A stretch of DNA of 6,783 nucleotides, from positions 1 to 6,783 of the forward strand of contig CAYUGQ010000135.1 of the NCBI GenBank assembly GCA_964444305.1, read 5' to 3'. Position 1 is the first letter of the stretch, and the number at the start of each line of letters is the position of its first letter. The translations under genes were made by a program, and so were the position numbers. Positions 1-6,440 of the stretch are shown here, piece after piece. The DNA is from JAKFFN01 sp964444305. GTDB lineage: Bacteria; Sumerlaeota; Sumerlaeia; Sumerlaeales; Sumerlaeaceae. Under the pieces are notes generated by a model, which was given only the letters and a program-made list of their open reading frames with translations, made no database searches and was not told where the DNA came from.

Positions 1-2
1 CC

Positions 3-461
3 CCGTTCGGGGGGGGGCGGGGGCCCGCCGGGGGGGCATCTGTGCGGGTGGAGCCGTTTACGCGTTATGAGGTTTGTCTGATGGAGCATGAGCATTTGGG
101 TTTGATGATTAGCGGGCACCCTTTGGATTTTGTGGATGTGCCGGCCGGGGTTATTTGTGCGCAGGAGATTCGTGGGTTTGTTAATAAGAGGGTGCGTATG
201 GTGGGCTGGGGGATTGCGGCGAAGGTGCTGTCGGCGAAGAATAACCGGAAGCCTATGAAGATGCTGACGCTGGAGGACCGGACGGGGACTTATGAGGCGA
301 CGTTGTTTCCGCGGGTGTATGAGAGGTTTGCGCCGCGGACGCTGACGAAGGGGCCGTACCTGGTTTCGGGGGATGTGGATGCGAGCCTGGGATCGCCTAC
401 GCTTAATGTGCGGCATATTGAGTTGTTGCCGATAAGGCGGGATGGGGGGAGGGTGGAGTGA
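3..461 (+). CDS. dnaE: DNA polymerase III subunit alpha, C-terminal fragment (5' end outside window)
   Basis: This is the last ~150 residues of a bacterial replicative-type (C-family) DNA polymerase alpha subunit, which extends DNA in the cytoplasm. The frame is open to the left edge, so the gene is partial; the GTG at 42 is internal, not a start. The first visible codons read P-F-G followed by a Gly/Pro/Ala-rich linker, reminiscent of the LFG-plus-linker segment that often precedes this region in DnaE. Next comes LGLMISGHPLD (SGHPLD at 111-128), matching the family motif LGFYLSGHPLD. An OB-fold follows: KRVRMVGW, then PMKMLTLEDRTG (LEDRTG at 270-287), then the ATLFPRVYERF strand. The protein ends directly after the OB-fold (LLPIRRDGGRVE), with no long tau-binding tail like that of E. 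coli alpha. It could be the main DnaE or a second DnaE-type paralogue; the motif is not the typical DnaE2/ImuC form. It converges on nadC. Confidence 0.88.
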   Translation, partial: PFGGGRGPAGGASVRVEPFTRYEVCLMEHEHLGLMISGHPLDFVDVPAGVICAQEIRGFVNKRVRMVGWGIAAKVLSAKNNRKPMKMLTLEDRTGTYEATLFPRVYERFAPRTLTKGPYLVSGDVDASLGSPTLNVRHIELLPIRRDGGRVE

Positions 462-483
462 GAGGGAAGAGTGGGGAGGAGGG
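434..483 (+). other. Purine-rich G-run tract over the dnaE stop and the dnaE/nadC junction
   Basis: Forty-five of these 50 bases are purines on the + strand, with G-runs of 3 to 6 separated by short A-containing spacers. The tract covers the last codons of dnaE and almost all of the 27-bp gap before the nadC stop. A short T-run follows at 486-490, but no complementary arm exists, so it is not an ordinary intrinsic terminator for either gene. A G-quadruplex or purine-rich triplex is conceivable; the tract may simply reflect the G-rich bias of this strand. Confidence 0.5.
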
Positions 484-488
484 TCTTT

Positions 489-1427
489 TTATTTCTGGTA
501 TTTCATGCTGATGTCGAGGGCGGGGGCGCTGTGGGTGAGGGCTCCGACGCTGATGCGCTGGACGGGGAGACTGGCGTAGGATTTGAGGTTTTTGAGGGTG
601 ATGCCGCCGCTGATTTCGAGTTGGGGCTGGGGGATGGCGAGGGAGGCGGATTCTTTTTGGATGGTGGTTGCGGCGCGTTTTATTTCTGCGGGGGTCATAT
701 TATCGAGCATGATGATGTCGGCGTGGTTTCGGGTGGCTTCGAGGGCTTCGTGGAGGTTGCGGACTTCGATGCAGAGTCCGATGCGGGGGCGTTGGTTGAA
801 GAATCCGTTTTCGTGGAGTCGCTGGACTGCGTGGGAGATGCCGCCGGCGGCGTCGATGTGGTTGTCTTTGAGCATGGCCATGTCGTAAAGTGCGTAGCGG
901 TGGCTTTGTCCGCCGCCGTCGAGGACGGCTTTTTTTTGCCATGGGCGGAGAAGGGGGGTGGTTTTGCGGGTGTCGTAGATGGAGGGCTGGTGAGTGGCTT
1001 GGGCGGCGATGTTTGTGTATTGGTGGGTGAGGGTGGCGATGCCGCTCATTTGCTGGAGGAAATTTAGTGCCACGCGTTCGGCGAGGAGGAGGGTGATCAT
1101 AGGGCCGGTGATGGTGGCGATGGTGACTCCGGAGGTGACATGCTGGCCGTCGGTTGCGTGCCACTGGATTTTGGCACCGGGGCCGGCGAGGCGGAAGGCG
1201 GCTGTTGCGAGGGGGGTGCCGCTGATCACTCCGTCGGATTTGGCGATTAGGAGAGCGCTGCCTTTTTCTTTTGGGGAGAAGATGCAGGATGTGGGATCGC
1301 CGGGGCCGACGTCTTCTTGGAGGGCTGCTTCTACGAGTTTGCGGGCTTCGGCGTGTGTTGTGTATTTCTTAATGAGTTGGGCTGCGCGACCGTAGAGGCC
1401 GGTGGCTGTTTTGGGTGAAGTGGGCAT
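489..1427 (-). CDS. nadC: Nicotinate-nucleotide pyrophosphorylase (carboxylating), quinolinate phosphoribosyltransferase
   Basis: This cytoplasmic enzyme converts quinolinate and PRPP to nicotinate mononucleotide, CO2 and pyrophosphate in de novo NAD synthesis. At 312 residues it is slightly longer than the usual 280-300, the excess being an N-terminal ~25 residues. Motifs appear in family order: EDVGPGDPTS (38-47), ERVALNFLQQMSGIAT (117-132), DTRKTTP (152-158), KKAVLDGGGQSHR (165-177), MLKDNH (185-190), IEV with Glu221, IMLDN with Asp242, EISGGI (271-276) and SVGALTHS (293-300). The Arg, Lys, His, Glu and Asp positions that bind the two substrates are retained. The common GGGxNHR is GGGQSHR here. 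The ATG at 1427 lies 11 bp after the lipoprotein stop and has no Shine-Dalgarno match, which suggests co-transcription and perhaps translational coupling. nadA and nadB are not in the window. Confidence 0.96.
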   Translation of the reverse strand: MPTSPKTATGLYGRAAQLIKKYTTHAEARKLVEAALQEDVGPGDPTSCIFSPKEKGSALLIAKSDGVISGTPLATAAFRLAGPGAKIQWHATDGQHVTSGVTIATITGPMITLLLAERVALNFLQQMSGIATLTHQYTNIAAQATHQPSIYDTRKTTPLLRPWQKKAVLDGGGQSHRYALYDMAMLKDNHIDAAGGISHAVQRLHENGFFNQRPRIGLCIEVRNLHEALEATRNHADIIMLDNMTPAEIKRAATTIQKESASLAIPQPQLEISGGITLKNLKSYASLPVQRISVGALTHSAPALDISMKYQK

Positions 1428-1438
1428 GGGGGATTGGA

Positions 1439-1909
1439 TTACCGGATAATGTCGGCGAAGGTGCCGACGTCGTCGGGCTTAAATACGAGGCGTTTGCCGA
1501 TGGGATTTGTGACATTGCGGAACATGGCTCGGCCGTGGATTGTTTCGCCGGGCTTAACGGTGCCGGACTGGGGGAGGTCGATGACGGTGGTGTCGCTGGA
1601 GTAGGGGACGACTTCGCGGGTGTTGGGGGAGATGATGGCGAAATGATCCCGGGTTACGGGGATTTCAGTATCGCCGAGATTATAGATACTGAATTCTACG
1701 AAGGGGCCGCCGCTTTTTGCGCTCAGGACGTAGGGGGCCTGGGTAGGGGCGGCGCCGGGGTTGGCCGGGGAGGGTGCGGCGGGGACCATGGTGGGGGGAG
1801 AAATTTCGGCAGTGCGGGTCCACTGGGCCTGGTTACAGCCGGAAAATAAAGCCGCGGCTGTGAGTGAAATTAGCGCTGTAGCAAGGCGAAGCGCGGGGTG
1901 TGTAAACAT
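1439..1909 (-). CDS. Putative lipoprotein of unknown function, small beta-rich domain
   Basis: The protein has 156 residues. A Sec/lipoprotein signal occupies residues 1-25: basic Arg8, a hydrophobic stretch, then L-F-S-G-C with Cys25 as the likely lipidated residue. Phe at -3 is a slightly atypical lipobox, so a non-lipidated exported form is possible. Residues 30-60 are a Pro/Ala-rich linker. Residues ~60-145 look like one compact beta-sandwich, with FVEFSIYNLGDTEIPVTRDHF (70-90), a Ser/Thr stretch, then GTVKPGETIHGRAMF (116-130). The pattern of 'x-x-x-N-x-G-D' followed later by 'pGe-x-x-x-G-x-x-x-F' resembles DUF4352-like or other immunoglobulin-like envelope domains, but I cannot assign a family. 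It sits between the exporter operon and nadC, in the same direction. Its role is unknown. Confidence 0.82.
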   Translation of the reverse strand: MFTHPALRLATALISLTAAALFSGCNQAQWTRTAEISPPTMVPAAPSPANPGAAPTQAPYVLSAKSGGPFVEFSIYNLGDTEIPVTRDHFAIISPNTREVVPYSSDTTVIDLPQSGTVKPGETIHGRAMFRNVTNPIGKRLVFKPDDVGTFADIIR

Positions 1910-1919
1910 AATGTGTGTG

Positions 1920-1924
1920 TCCTC
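1920..1924 (-). promoter_or_regulatory. Ribosome binding site of the putative lipoprotein gene
   Basis: GAGGA on the - strand lies 10 nt upstream of the ATG at 1909, separated by a CA dinucleotide run. The site supports that start, which also gives a complete signal peptide. Confidence 0.6.
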
Positions 1925-1974
1925 AGCAGGTACATTTGCCGTGAGCGATGGTGGATTGGCCCAGGCTTCTACAG

Positions 1975-1997
1975 TCTCAAAGTCGAACTTAGTGAGA
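1975..1997 (-). repeat. Imperfect hairpin in the ATPase/lipoprotein gap
   Basis: Arms 1975-1979 and 1993-1997 are complementary, as are 1980-1983 and 1987-1990. They leave a 3-nt loop and a 2-nt bulge. There is no T-run on the 3' side on either strand, so it does not read as an intrinsic terminator. It lies in the probable leader of the lipoprotein/nadC transcript or downstream of the exporter operon. Confidence 0.35.
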
Positions 1998-2027
1998 GTT
2001 ATGGGGCTGAGGGGTTGTGGGCGTCAA
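1998..2027 (-). promoter_or_regulatory. Candidate sigma70-type promoter for lipoprotein-nadC
   Basis: On the - strand, TTGACG (2022-2027; 5 of 6 to TTGACA) is followed after 18 bp by CATAAC (1998-2003; 4 of 6 to TATAAT). It sits in the 127-bp gap 1910-2036 between the ATPase stop and the lipoprotein start. It would give a leader of about 80 nt. The -10 is weak and the spacing slightly long. The rest of the gap holds nothing I recognise beyond the hairpin and the ribosome binding site, and no clear terminator follows the ATPase gene, so read-through from the exporter operon is equally possible. Confidence 0.3.
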
Positions 2028-2036
2028 CGGATTTTT

Positions 2037-2801
2037 TTAGGGGTTACTGCCGGACGGGTTAGGGGGAAGGGCCTGTTGTTCGACGGGGACGTCTTCGATG
2101 ATTTTGCCGTCGCGTACCTGGATTCTGCGTTTGCAATAGCTGGCGATGTCGGGTTCGTGGGTGACGATGATCAGGGTTACGCCCTGTTCGTTGAGTTCGC
2201 GGAAGAGGGTCATGATTTCGACGCTGGTTTTTGAGTCGAGGTTACCTGTGGGCTCGTCTGCGAGGATGAGAGTGGGGCTGGTGACGAGGGCACGGGCGAT
2301 GGCTACGCGCTGGCGCTGGCCACCGGAGAGCTGGTTTGGTTCGTGGTGACAGCGTTCGGCGAGGCCGACGCGGTCGAGGGCTTGGAGAGCGCGGTCGGAA
2401 GCACTGTGGACTCCGCTGTAAAGGAGGGGAACTTCGACGTTTTCGAGGGCGCTCATGCGGGAGAGAAGGTTGAAGCTTTGGAAAACGAAGCCGATTTTGC
2501 GGTTTCGGATTCGGGCTAGTTTGTTGCTGCCGAGTTTGCTGACGTCTTCGCCGTCGAGGATGTATTCGCCGGCGGTAGGGCGATCGAGGCAGCCGAGGAT
2601 GTTCATGAGCGTACTTTTACCGCTGCCGGAGCTGCCGATGATGGCGATCATTTCGCCGGGGTAGATGTCGAAGGAGACGCCTGCGAGGGCGTTTACTTCC
2701 TGGTCACCCATGTAGTAGGTTTTGCGGAGATTGCGTACGCTGATGGATGGCTCGGAGGTTTTTTCTTTGGGGGCAGTTTTGTCCAGCATAGCAGAACTCA
2801 T
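2037..2801 (-). CDS. ABC exporter ATPase, MacB/LolD type
   Basis: This 254-residue protein is a single ATP-binding domain of the MacB/LolD/FtsE class. It acts at the inner face of the cytoplasmic membrane and drives a partner permease by ATP hydrolysis. Visible motifs are Walker A GSSGSGKST (56-64), the Q-loop in FVFQSFNLL (Gln108), signature LSGGQRQRVAIARAL (158-172), Walker B LILADEP (178-184) followed by GNLDS, and the switch histidine in VTHE (His215). All catalytic residues are intact. Residues 1-18 are a short polar lead-in and 236-254 a Pro-rich tail. The gene starts 6 bp after the adaptor stop. No Shine-Dalgarno precedes the ATG, so translation is probably coupled. In E. coli MacB this domain is fused to the permease; here it is separate. 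The partner is most likely the permease at the right edge. Confidence 0.95.
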   Translation of the reverse strand: MSSAMLDKTAPKEKTSEPSISVRNLRKTYYMGDQEVNALAGVSFDIYPGEMIAIIGSSGSGKSTLMNILGCLDRPTAGEYILDGEDVSKLGSNKLARIRNRKIGFVFQSFNLLSRMSALENVEVPLLYSGVHSASDRALQALDRVGLAERCHHEPNQLSGGQRQRVAIARALVTSPTLILADEPTGNLDSKTSVEIMTLFRELNEQGVTLIIVTHEPDIASYCKRRIQVRDGKIIEDVPVEQQALPPNPSGSNP

Positions 2802-2807
2802 GGGTGA

Positions 2808-4190
2808 TTAGCGGCCCATCCGGAATGCTGCGCGCTGAAGGCCGCGGCCGAGACCGCCGCCGGAGCCGCCACGACCGCCACCGGGTCCCCCGGGTCCGCC
2901 GGGACGTGCCCAGCGGCTTCCGGAGGATTGTGGCATTAGAACTTTTTCGCCTTCTTGGAGGCCGGAGACGATTTCTGTGTTCAGGCCGTCGGTGATGCCG
3001 GGTTCAATTTCGCGGCGGGTGCCGGAGGACTGTCCGTCATCGACGGTGACAAAGTAACCGTTGCGTCCGAACTGAATGAGTTCATTGGGGAGTACGAGGA
3101 CGTCGGTGCGGCGATCGGCCTGAATGTCCACGTTGGCGGTCATCTCGGGGCGAAGGAGGTCGATGCCGGATGAGTCGACTTCGATTTTCACTTCGAAGGT
3201 TACGACGTTGCTGTTGGTGACACCCATGGCGGCGACGCGAACGATGTGGCCGGTGAAACGGCTGCCGGGAAAGGCGTCGGCGGTGATTACGGCGGTTTGA
3301 TCTTCCCTGATTTTTCCGATATCGGATTCGTCGACGTTGGCGTTAATGAAGAGTCTGCTTACGTCGCTGAGGGTCATTAGGGTTGTGCCGCCGCCGACGT
3401 TGCTGATGCCGGATGCGATGATCTGGCCGGTCTGGACGGGGCGGGAGGTGATGACGCCTTCCATGGGTGCGTAGATTTTAGTTTCGATGAGACGCTGTTG
3501 GGCGTTTTCCATTTCGATTTCTGCGCGTTCGACTTCGGTCTGATTAAGGATGATGTCCTGGCGGCGCAGTTCGACGGTTCGGGGGAGATTCTGCAGTTCG
3601 GTGACGCGGATTTCGGCGTTTCTGAGGCCGCGTTCGGCGGCGCTGAGTTCACTGCGGAGGATGTCGAGTTCTTCGCTGGAGACTAGTTGTTTGCGGTAAA
3701 GATCTGCCTGGCGCTCCATGCGACCCTGGAGTTCTGTGAATTTCACTCGGGCATTTTCGAGTTCGGCCACGGCAGCGGATGTGCCGGTGTCGACGTCTGA
3801 CTGAGCAATTTGGAGTTGTTGCATGCTCTGTTCGAGGCGGGCGCGGGCGGCTTTAAGCTGGGCCTGGCGCTGGGCGACGTTGCGTTCTTCGTCGACGGGA
3901 TCGAGTTCGCACAGGAGGGTGCCGGTGGTGATGACGTCGCTGACATCATAAGGCAGGCTGATGATCTGGCCGCTGGCTTTGGATTTAATTTCGACGTCGA
4001 GGTTGGATACGACTTTTCCTGTGGTGGATACGCGCAGATCGATTGTGTCGCGAGTTACTTCGACGCTGCGTGGTGCTTGTTCCTGTGAGCTTTCAGTTGC
4101 GGCGAGTTCTGCTTGTTTTTTCTGATTTAGATAATATACTCCGGCGGCCACCGCCCCCACTAGGAGTATAAAGACTACAAATTTTTTCAC
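2808..4190 (-). CDS. Periplasmic adaptor (membrane fusion protein), MacA/HlyD family
   Basis: This 460-residue adaptor links an inner-membrane ABC transporter to an outer-membrane channel. Residues 4-20 form a single N-terminal membrane anchor after two lysines. The rest, in order: first half of the lipoyl domain (~56-98); a long alpha-helical hairpin (~101-238) rich in Glu, Gln, Arg and Ala; second lipoyl half beginning APMEGVITSRPVQTGQ (241-256); beta-barrel (~279-355); and membrane-proximal domain (~360-420, with LPNELIQF and LQEGEKVLMP). The hairpin is long enough to dock on a TolC tip. Residues ~430-449 are a Gly/Pro/Arg-rich tail absent from E. coli MacA. The GTG start overlaps the outer-membrane factor stop as GTGA and has GGAG 10 nt upstream; starting here gives a proper MKK-type anchor. 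The ATPase gene follows after 6 bp. The substrate is not evident. Confidence 0.94.
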   Translation of the reverse strand: MKKFVVFILLVGAVAAGVYYLNQKKQAELAATESSQEQAPRSVEVTRDTIDLRVSTTGKVVSNLDVEIKSKASGQIISLPYDVSDVITTGTLLCELDPVDEERNVAQRQAQLKAARARLEQSMQQLQIAQSDVDTGTSAAVAELENARVKFTELQGRMERQADLYRKQLVSSEELDILRSELSAAERGLRNAEIRVTELQNLPRTVELRRQDIILNQTEVERAEIEMENAQQRLIETKIYAPMEGVITSRPVQTGQIIASGISNVGGGTTLMTLSDVSRLFINANVDESDIGKIREDQTAVITADAFPGSRFTGHIVRVAAMGVTNSNVVTFEVKIEVDSSGIDLLRPEMTANVDIQADRRTDVLVLPNELIQFGRNGYFVTVDDGQSSGTRREIEPGITDGLNTEIVSGLQEGEKVLMPQSSGSRWARPGGPGGPGGGRGGSGGGLGRGLQRAAFRMGR

Positions 4191-6298
4191 CCTGCAGGTA
4201 CTCCGCTTTCCGGCGTAATGTGAATGGGTTGAATTCCCCGACGCTGTAGCGCCGTCCCCTCGACTCTATATAGTTCAAGGTAGGCGTTTATGTTCGCCAC
4301 TTCTGCTGTGACGCGGTCGAGCTGTGCCTGAACGTAGTCGCGCTGCGCCTGACTTACTTCGATTTGCGTGCTTCGGCCTACGCGGAATTTTTCTGTTTCG
4401 GCTTCTAGCTGACGGCGGCGTAGTTCTTCGGTGACTTTGGTTGAGTAGATCAGACGGCTGGTGCGTTCGATTTCGAGGACGGCGGTTCGAACTTCGACGT
4501 CGATGACCTGGCAGTAATTACGAATGGCTTCTTCGGCCATGGCGCGCTGGAAGCTTGCGCGGCGATGGGCTGCGTTTGCGGCGCGGTTTTGGAGGGGGTA
4601 GCTGAACTGAAGGCCGAGTTGATAGTTGCGGTGGTCATAATCTGCGGTGCGGTCGAGGGAATCGCCGAGGCTGTCGCCGCCGCCGGCGAGACCGAGGCCG
4701 ATGACGAAATCAAGCTGGGGGAGGAGTCCGTTGGCTGTGCGATAGACTTGCAGTTCGCCGTTTGCGAGATCGAGCTGGGCCTGACGGAGATCAGGACGGT
4801 AGTAACGTGCGAGACGGATGCGGTCTTCGGGTACGAGCTGTTCTGTTGGGAGTACGGGGCGCTCATTGGGGAAGATGAGGGACTGCCATCCGGTGCTGAG
4901 GTTTTCGGGGTTGATCAGCCGGAGGAGGATTAGCTGACGCTGTTTGAGGTTTGCGATGGCGTTGATGACGTCGCTTACGCGGCTGGCTTCTTCGGCTTGG
5001 GCTGCGAGGGCGTCGAGGGGGGCGGAGCGGCCTACGCGGACGAATTCTTCGGTACGTTCGCGCTGTTCACGGGCTACCTGGTAGCCTTTGCGGCGAATTT
5101 CGAGGGATTCGTAGGCGAGGTAAATTTCCCAGTATGCCTTTTGCACATCGGTGACGAGGTTAATGAGTGTGTTTTGCAGCTGGTACAGGGAGATTACGAA
5201 GTCGTTTTGGGCGGTCCATACGTTAACCATGTTTACGTCTGAGCCTGCGCCGCGGAGGAGGTTCTGGGTGATGTTGAGGTTCAGAGCGTTGGAGAAGAAG
5301 GGCTCGGTGCGGTTGGTGGAATTCCGGTTGCCGTTGAAAGTTGCGCTGTAGTTTGTTCCACTTGGGAGGCGACCGCGAACGCCGACGTCGTAGTCGAGGT
5401 TTCGGCTGACGGCGATGTCATCCTGCCGAAGGTCGGGTCCCCTGTTTGGACGGGGGCCGAGGGTGGATCGATGGCTGCTGCCATAGCCGATGCCGCCGTC
5501 GATTACGGTATCGAATTCACTTTCGGCGGATTCGATGCCGGAGTGGGTTACTTCCGGGCGGAGGCGTTCAATGCGTAGGGCCTGGTTTAGTTCGAGGCTT
5601 TGACAGATGGCCTGGAGGAGGGACATGGGGCGGACGTTGCGGCTGCGGGTGAGGCTTGCGAGGTCGCCCTGGAAGTCGCCCGCGCGGGGGTCGTCGTATA
5701 TGTCGGCCAGGCTCATGGTTGGCGTGGTTTCGGCATAGGATGACAGTGTTGGGGAAGTGGAGATTCCGTAGTCTTCGGCGAGGAGGCTGGGGAGGTCGAG
5801 GGTTGTGGTGCTGAAGCCGGTATCGTAGCCGATGGGGGGGAGGGCGAGCAGGTCGTCCTGGAGGTTGATGCGGCGGTCGCGGAGGGAATCGTTTAAGTAG
5901 GCTGATGATGTGGTTGTGTTGGAAAGGAGGGAACTTGTTGTGGAGGGGCCGCCGGGAGAGAGTAGTTCACCGGTCTGAGGGACAGTTGTGCCGGGGTCGA
6001 TAGGAGCCAGTTGAGAACTGATGTCCATCTGAGCGTCGAGATCGAGTGCGGGGGTTGTTTGAATGTCCCCCCGGAGGGTTACTGGTGCGGTTGTAATATC
6101 CGGGGCGAGGTTGGGGTTTGATGGGCGGGAGAGTTGAGCTAGCTCAGTACCCGAGACGGATTTATTTGCGGGTGCATCCATTTTCTGGACGACGGCCATG
6201 GGGGCGGAAAGGGAGTTTCCGGCGGCGGCCAGGGCAAATGATGAGCTACCGAGGGTGAGGGTAAAGAGCAGGATTCGGGAACGAGAGCGATGTTTCAT
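4187..6298 (-). CDS. TolC-family outer-membrane factor with long N-terminal extension
   Basis: This 703-residue outer-membrane channel subunit is expected to trimerise into a tunnel that receives substrate from the adaptor. The signal peptide is at 1-26 (basic MKHRSRSR, hydrophobic core, cleavage near ALAAA). Residues ~27-225 are Ser/Thr/Pro/Leu-rich with no recognised fold. The channel proper runs from ~226 to 690. It shows the two-repeat architecture: FVRVGRS at 419-425 and FRVGRS at 638-643 occupy equivalent positions before long helices. It also has NITQNLLRGAG (342-352), a family-type strand/turn, and AYWEIYLAYESLE (388-400). TolC itself is about 490 residues, so the extension accounts for the excess. 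I chose the ATG at 6298 because it gives the signal peptide and has GGAGGA upstream. The frame runs on to a TTG at 6403, but those 35 extra residues are polar and would bury the signal. It overlaps the adaptor gene by 4 bp. Confidence 0.93.
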   Translation of the reverse strand: MKHRSRSRILLFTLTLGSSSFALAAAGNSLSAPMAVVQKMDAPANKSVSGTELAQLSRPSNPNLAPDITTAPVTLRGDIQTTPALDLDAQMDISSQLAPIDPGTTVPQTGELLSPGGPSTTSSLLSNTTTSSAYLNDSLRDRRINLQDDLLALPPIGYDTGFSTTTLDLPSLLAEDYGISTSPTLSSYAETTPTMSLADIYDDPRAGDFQGDLASLTRSRNVRPMSLLQAICQSLELNQALRIERLRPEVTHSGIESAESEFDTVIDGGIGYGSSHRSTLGPRPNRGPDLRQDDIAVSRNLDYDVGVRGRLPSGTNYSATFNGNRNSTNRTEPFFSNALNLNITQNLLRGAGSDVNMVNVWTAQNDFVISLYQLQNTLINLVTDVQKAYWEIYLAYESLEIRRKGYQVAREQRERTEEFVRVGRSAPLDALAAQAEEASRVSDVINAIANLKQRQLILLRLINPENLSTGWQSLIFPNERPVLPTEQLVPEDRIRLARYYRPDLRQAQLDLANGELQVYRTANGLLPQLDFVIGLGLAGGGDSLGDSLDRTADYDHRNYQLGLQFSYPLQNRAANAAHRRASFQRAMAEEAIRNYCQVIDVEVRTAVLEIERTSRLIYSTKVTEELRRRQLEAETEKFRVGRSTQIEVSQAQRDYVQAQLDRVTAEVANINAYLELYRVEGTALQRRGIQPIHITPESGVPAG
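4201..4204 (-). promoter_or_regulatory. Ribosome binding site deciding the GTG start of the adaptor gene
   Basis: GGAG on the - strand lies 10 nt before the GTG at 4190, inside the 3' end of the outer-membrane factor gene. With the 4-bp stop/start overlap it indicates coupled translation of channel and adaptor. Confidence 0.55.
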
Positions 6299-6311
6299 GG
6301 GAACAGGAGAA

Positions 6312-6317
6312 TCCTCC
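6312..6317 (-). promoter_or_regulatory. Ribosome binding site of the outer-membrane factor gene
   Basis: GGAGGA on the - strand ends 13 nt before the ATG at 6298. The spacing is long, but it is the best match in the gap and favours this start over the upstream TTG at 6403. Confidence 0.5.
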
Positions 6318-6352
6318 AGCAGATTCCAATCAGATTGTAGTTTCAGCAGAGA

Positions 6353-6403
6353 TTTATAGCCATAACTTGAGGGTGTTTTGGCAATGCTTTTATCGCAGGT
6401 CAA
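6353..6403 (-). promoter_or_regulatory. Possible weak promoter region upstream of the outer-membrane factor gene
   Basis: The 137-bp gap 6299-6435 is richer in A/T than its surroundings. On the - strand it holds TTGACC (6398-6403), with no good -10 at normal spacing, and a TATAAA hexamer (6353-6358) preceded 20 bp earlier by TTGCCA. Neither pair is a convincing sigma70 promoter. A secondary promoter inside the exporter operon is possible but not demonstrated. Confidence 0.2.
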
Positions 6404-6440
6404 TAGCTTAGTTTTGCGAAGTTTAACTACTTAAGCTATT
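6402..6440 (-). repeat. Inverted repeat spanning the permease stop codon
   Basis: The arms 6402-6410 and 6432-6440 are perfect 9-bp complements with 21 bp between them. An alternative inner pairing of 6409-6413 with 6425-6429 would tighten the loop. The right arm contains the TAG stop of the permease gene (6436-6438). On the transcribed (-) strand the stem is A/T-rich and is followed by GACC rather than a T-run, so it is not a typical intrinsic terminator. It may shape or protect the mRNA between permease and channel genes. Confidence 0.55.

Noticed and set aside
42..44. GTG as the start of a small stand-alone gene
   Set aside because: The frame is open to the window edge and the product is the C-terminal part of DnaE, so this codon is internal.
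484..490. T-run after dnaE as a rho-independent terminator
   Set aside because: The preceding bases are almost all purines, so no stem can form before the T-run.
471..1067. 198-residue open frame on the + strand opposite nadC
   Set aside because: It is antisense to an intact nadC with all motifs. The product is a Gly/Val/Asp/Phe-rich string typical of an antisense shadow in skewed DNA.
700..1164. 154-residue His/Pro/Arg-rich frame on the - strand
   Set aside because: It lies wholly inside nadC in another frame, and its extreme His/Arg/Pro composition is a frame artefact.
1911..1920. GT/CA dinucleotide run upstream of the lipoprotein ATG
   Set aside because: Only about four to five units long; too short to call a phase-variable repeat, though it does lie between the ribosome binding site and the start.
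4565..4933. 122-residue + strand frame opposite the outer-membrane factor gene
   Set aside because: Antisense shadow of an intact gene, Ala/Val/Glu/Gly-rich, with no start signal or recognisable domain.
6299..6403. N-terminal extension of the outer-membrane factor from a TTG at 6403
   Set aside because: The extra 35 residues are polar, would precede a clear Sec signal peptide, and lack a ribosome binding site. The ATG at 6298 is better supported.
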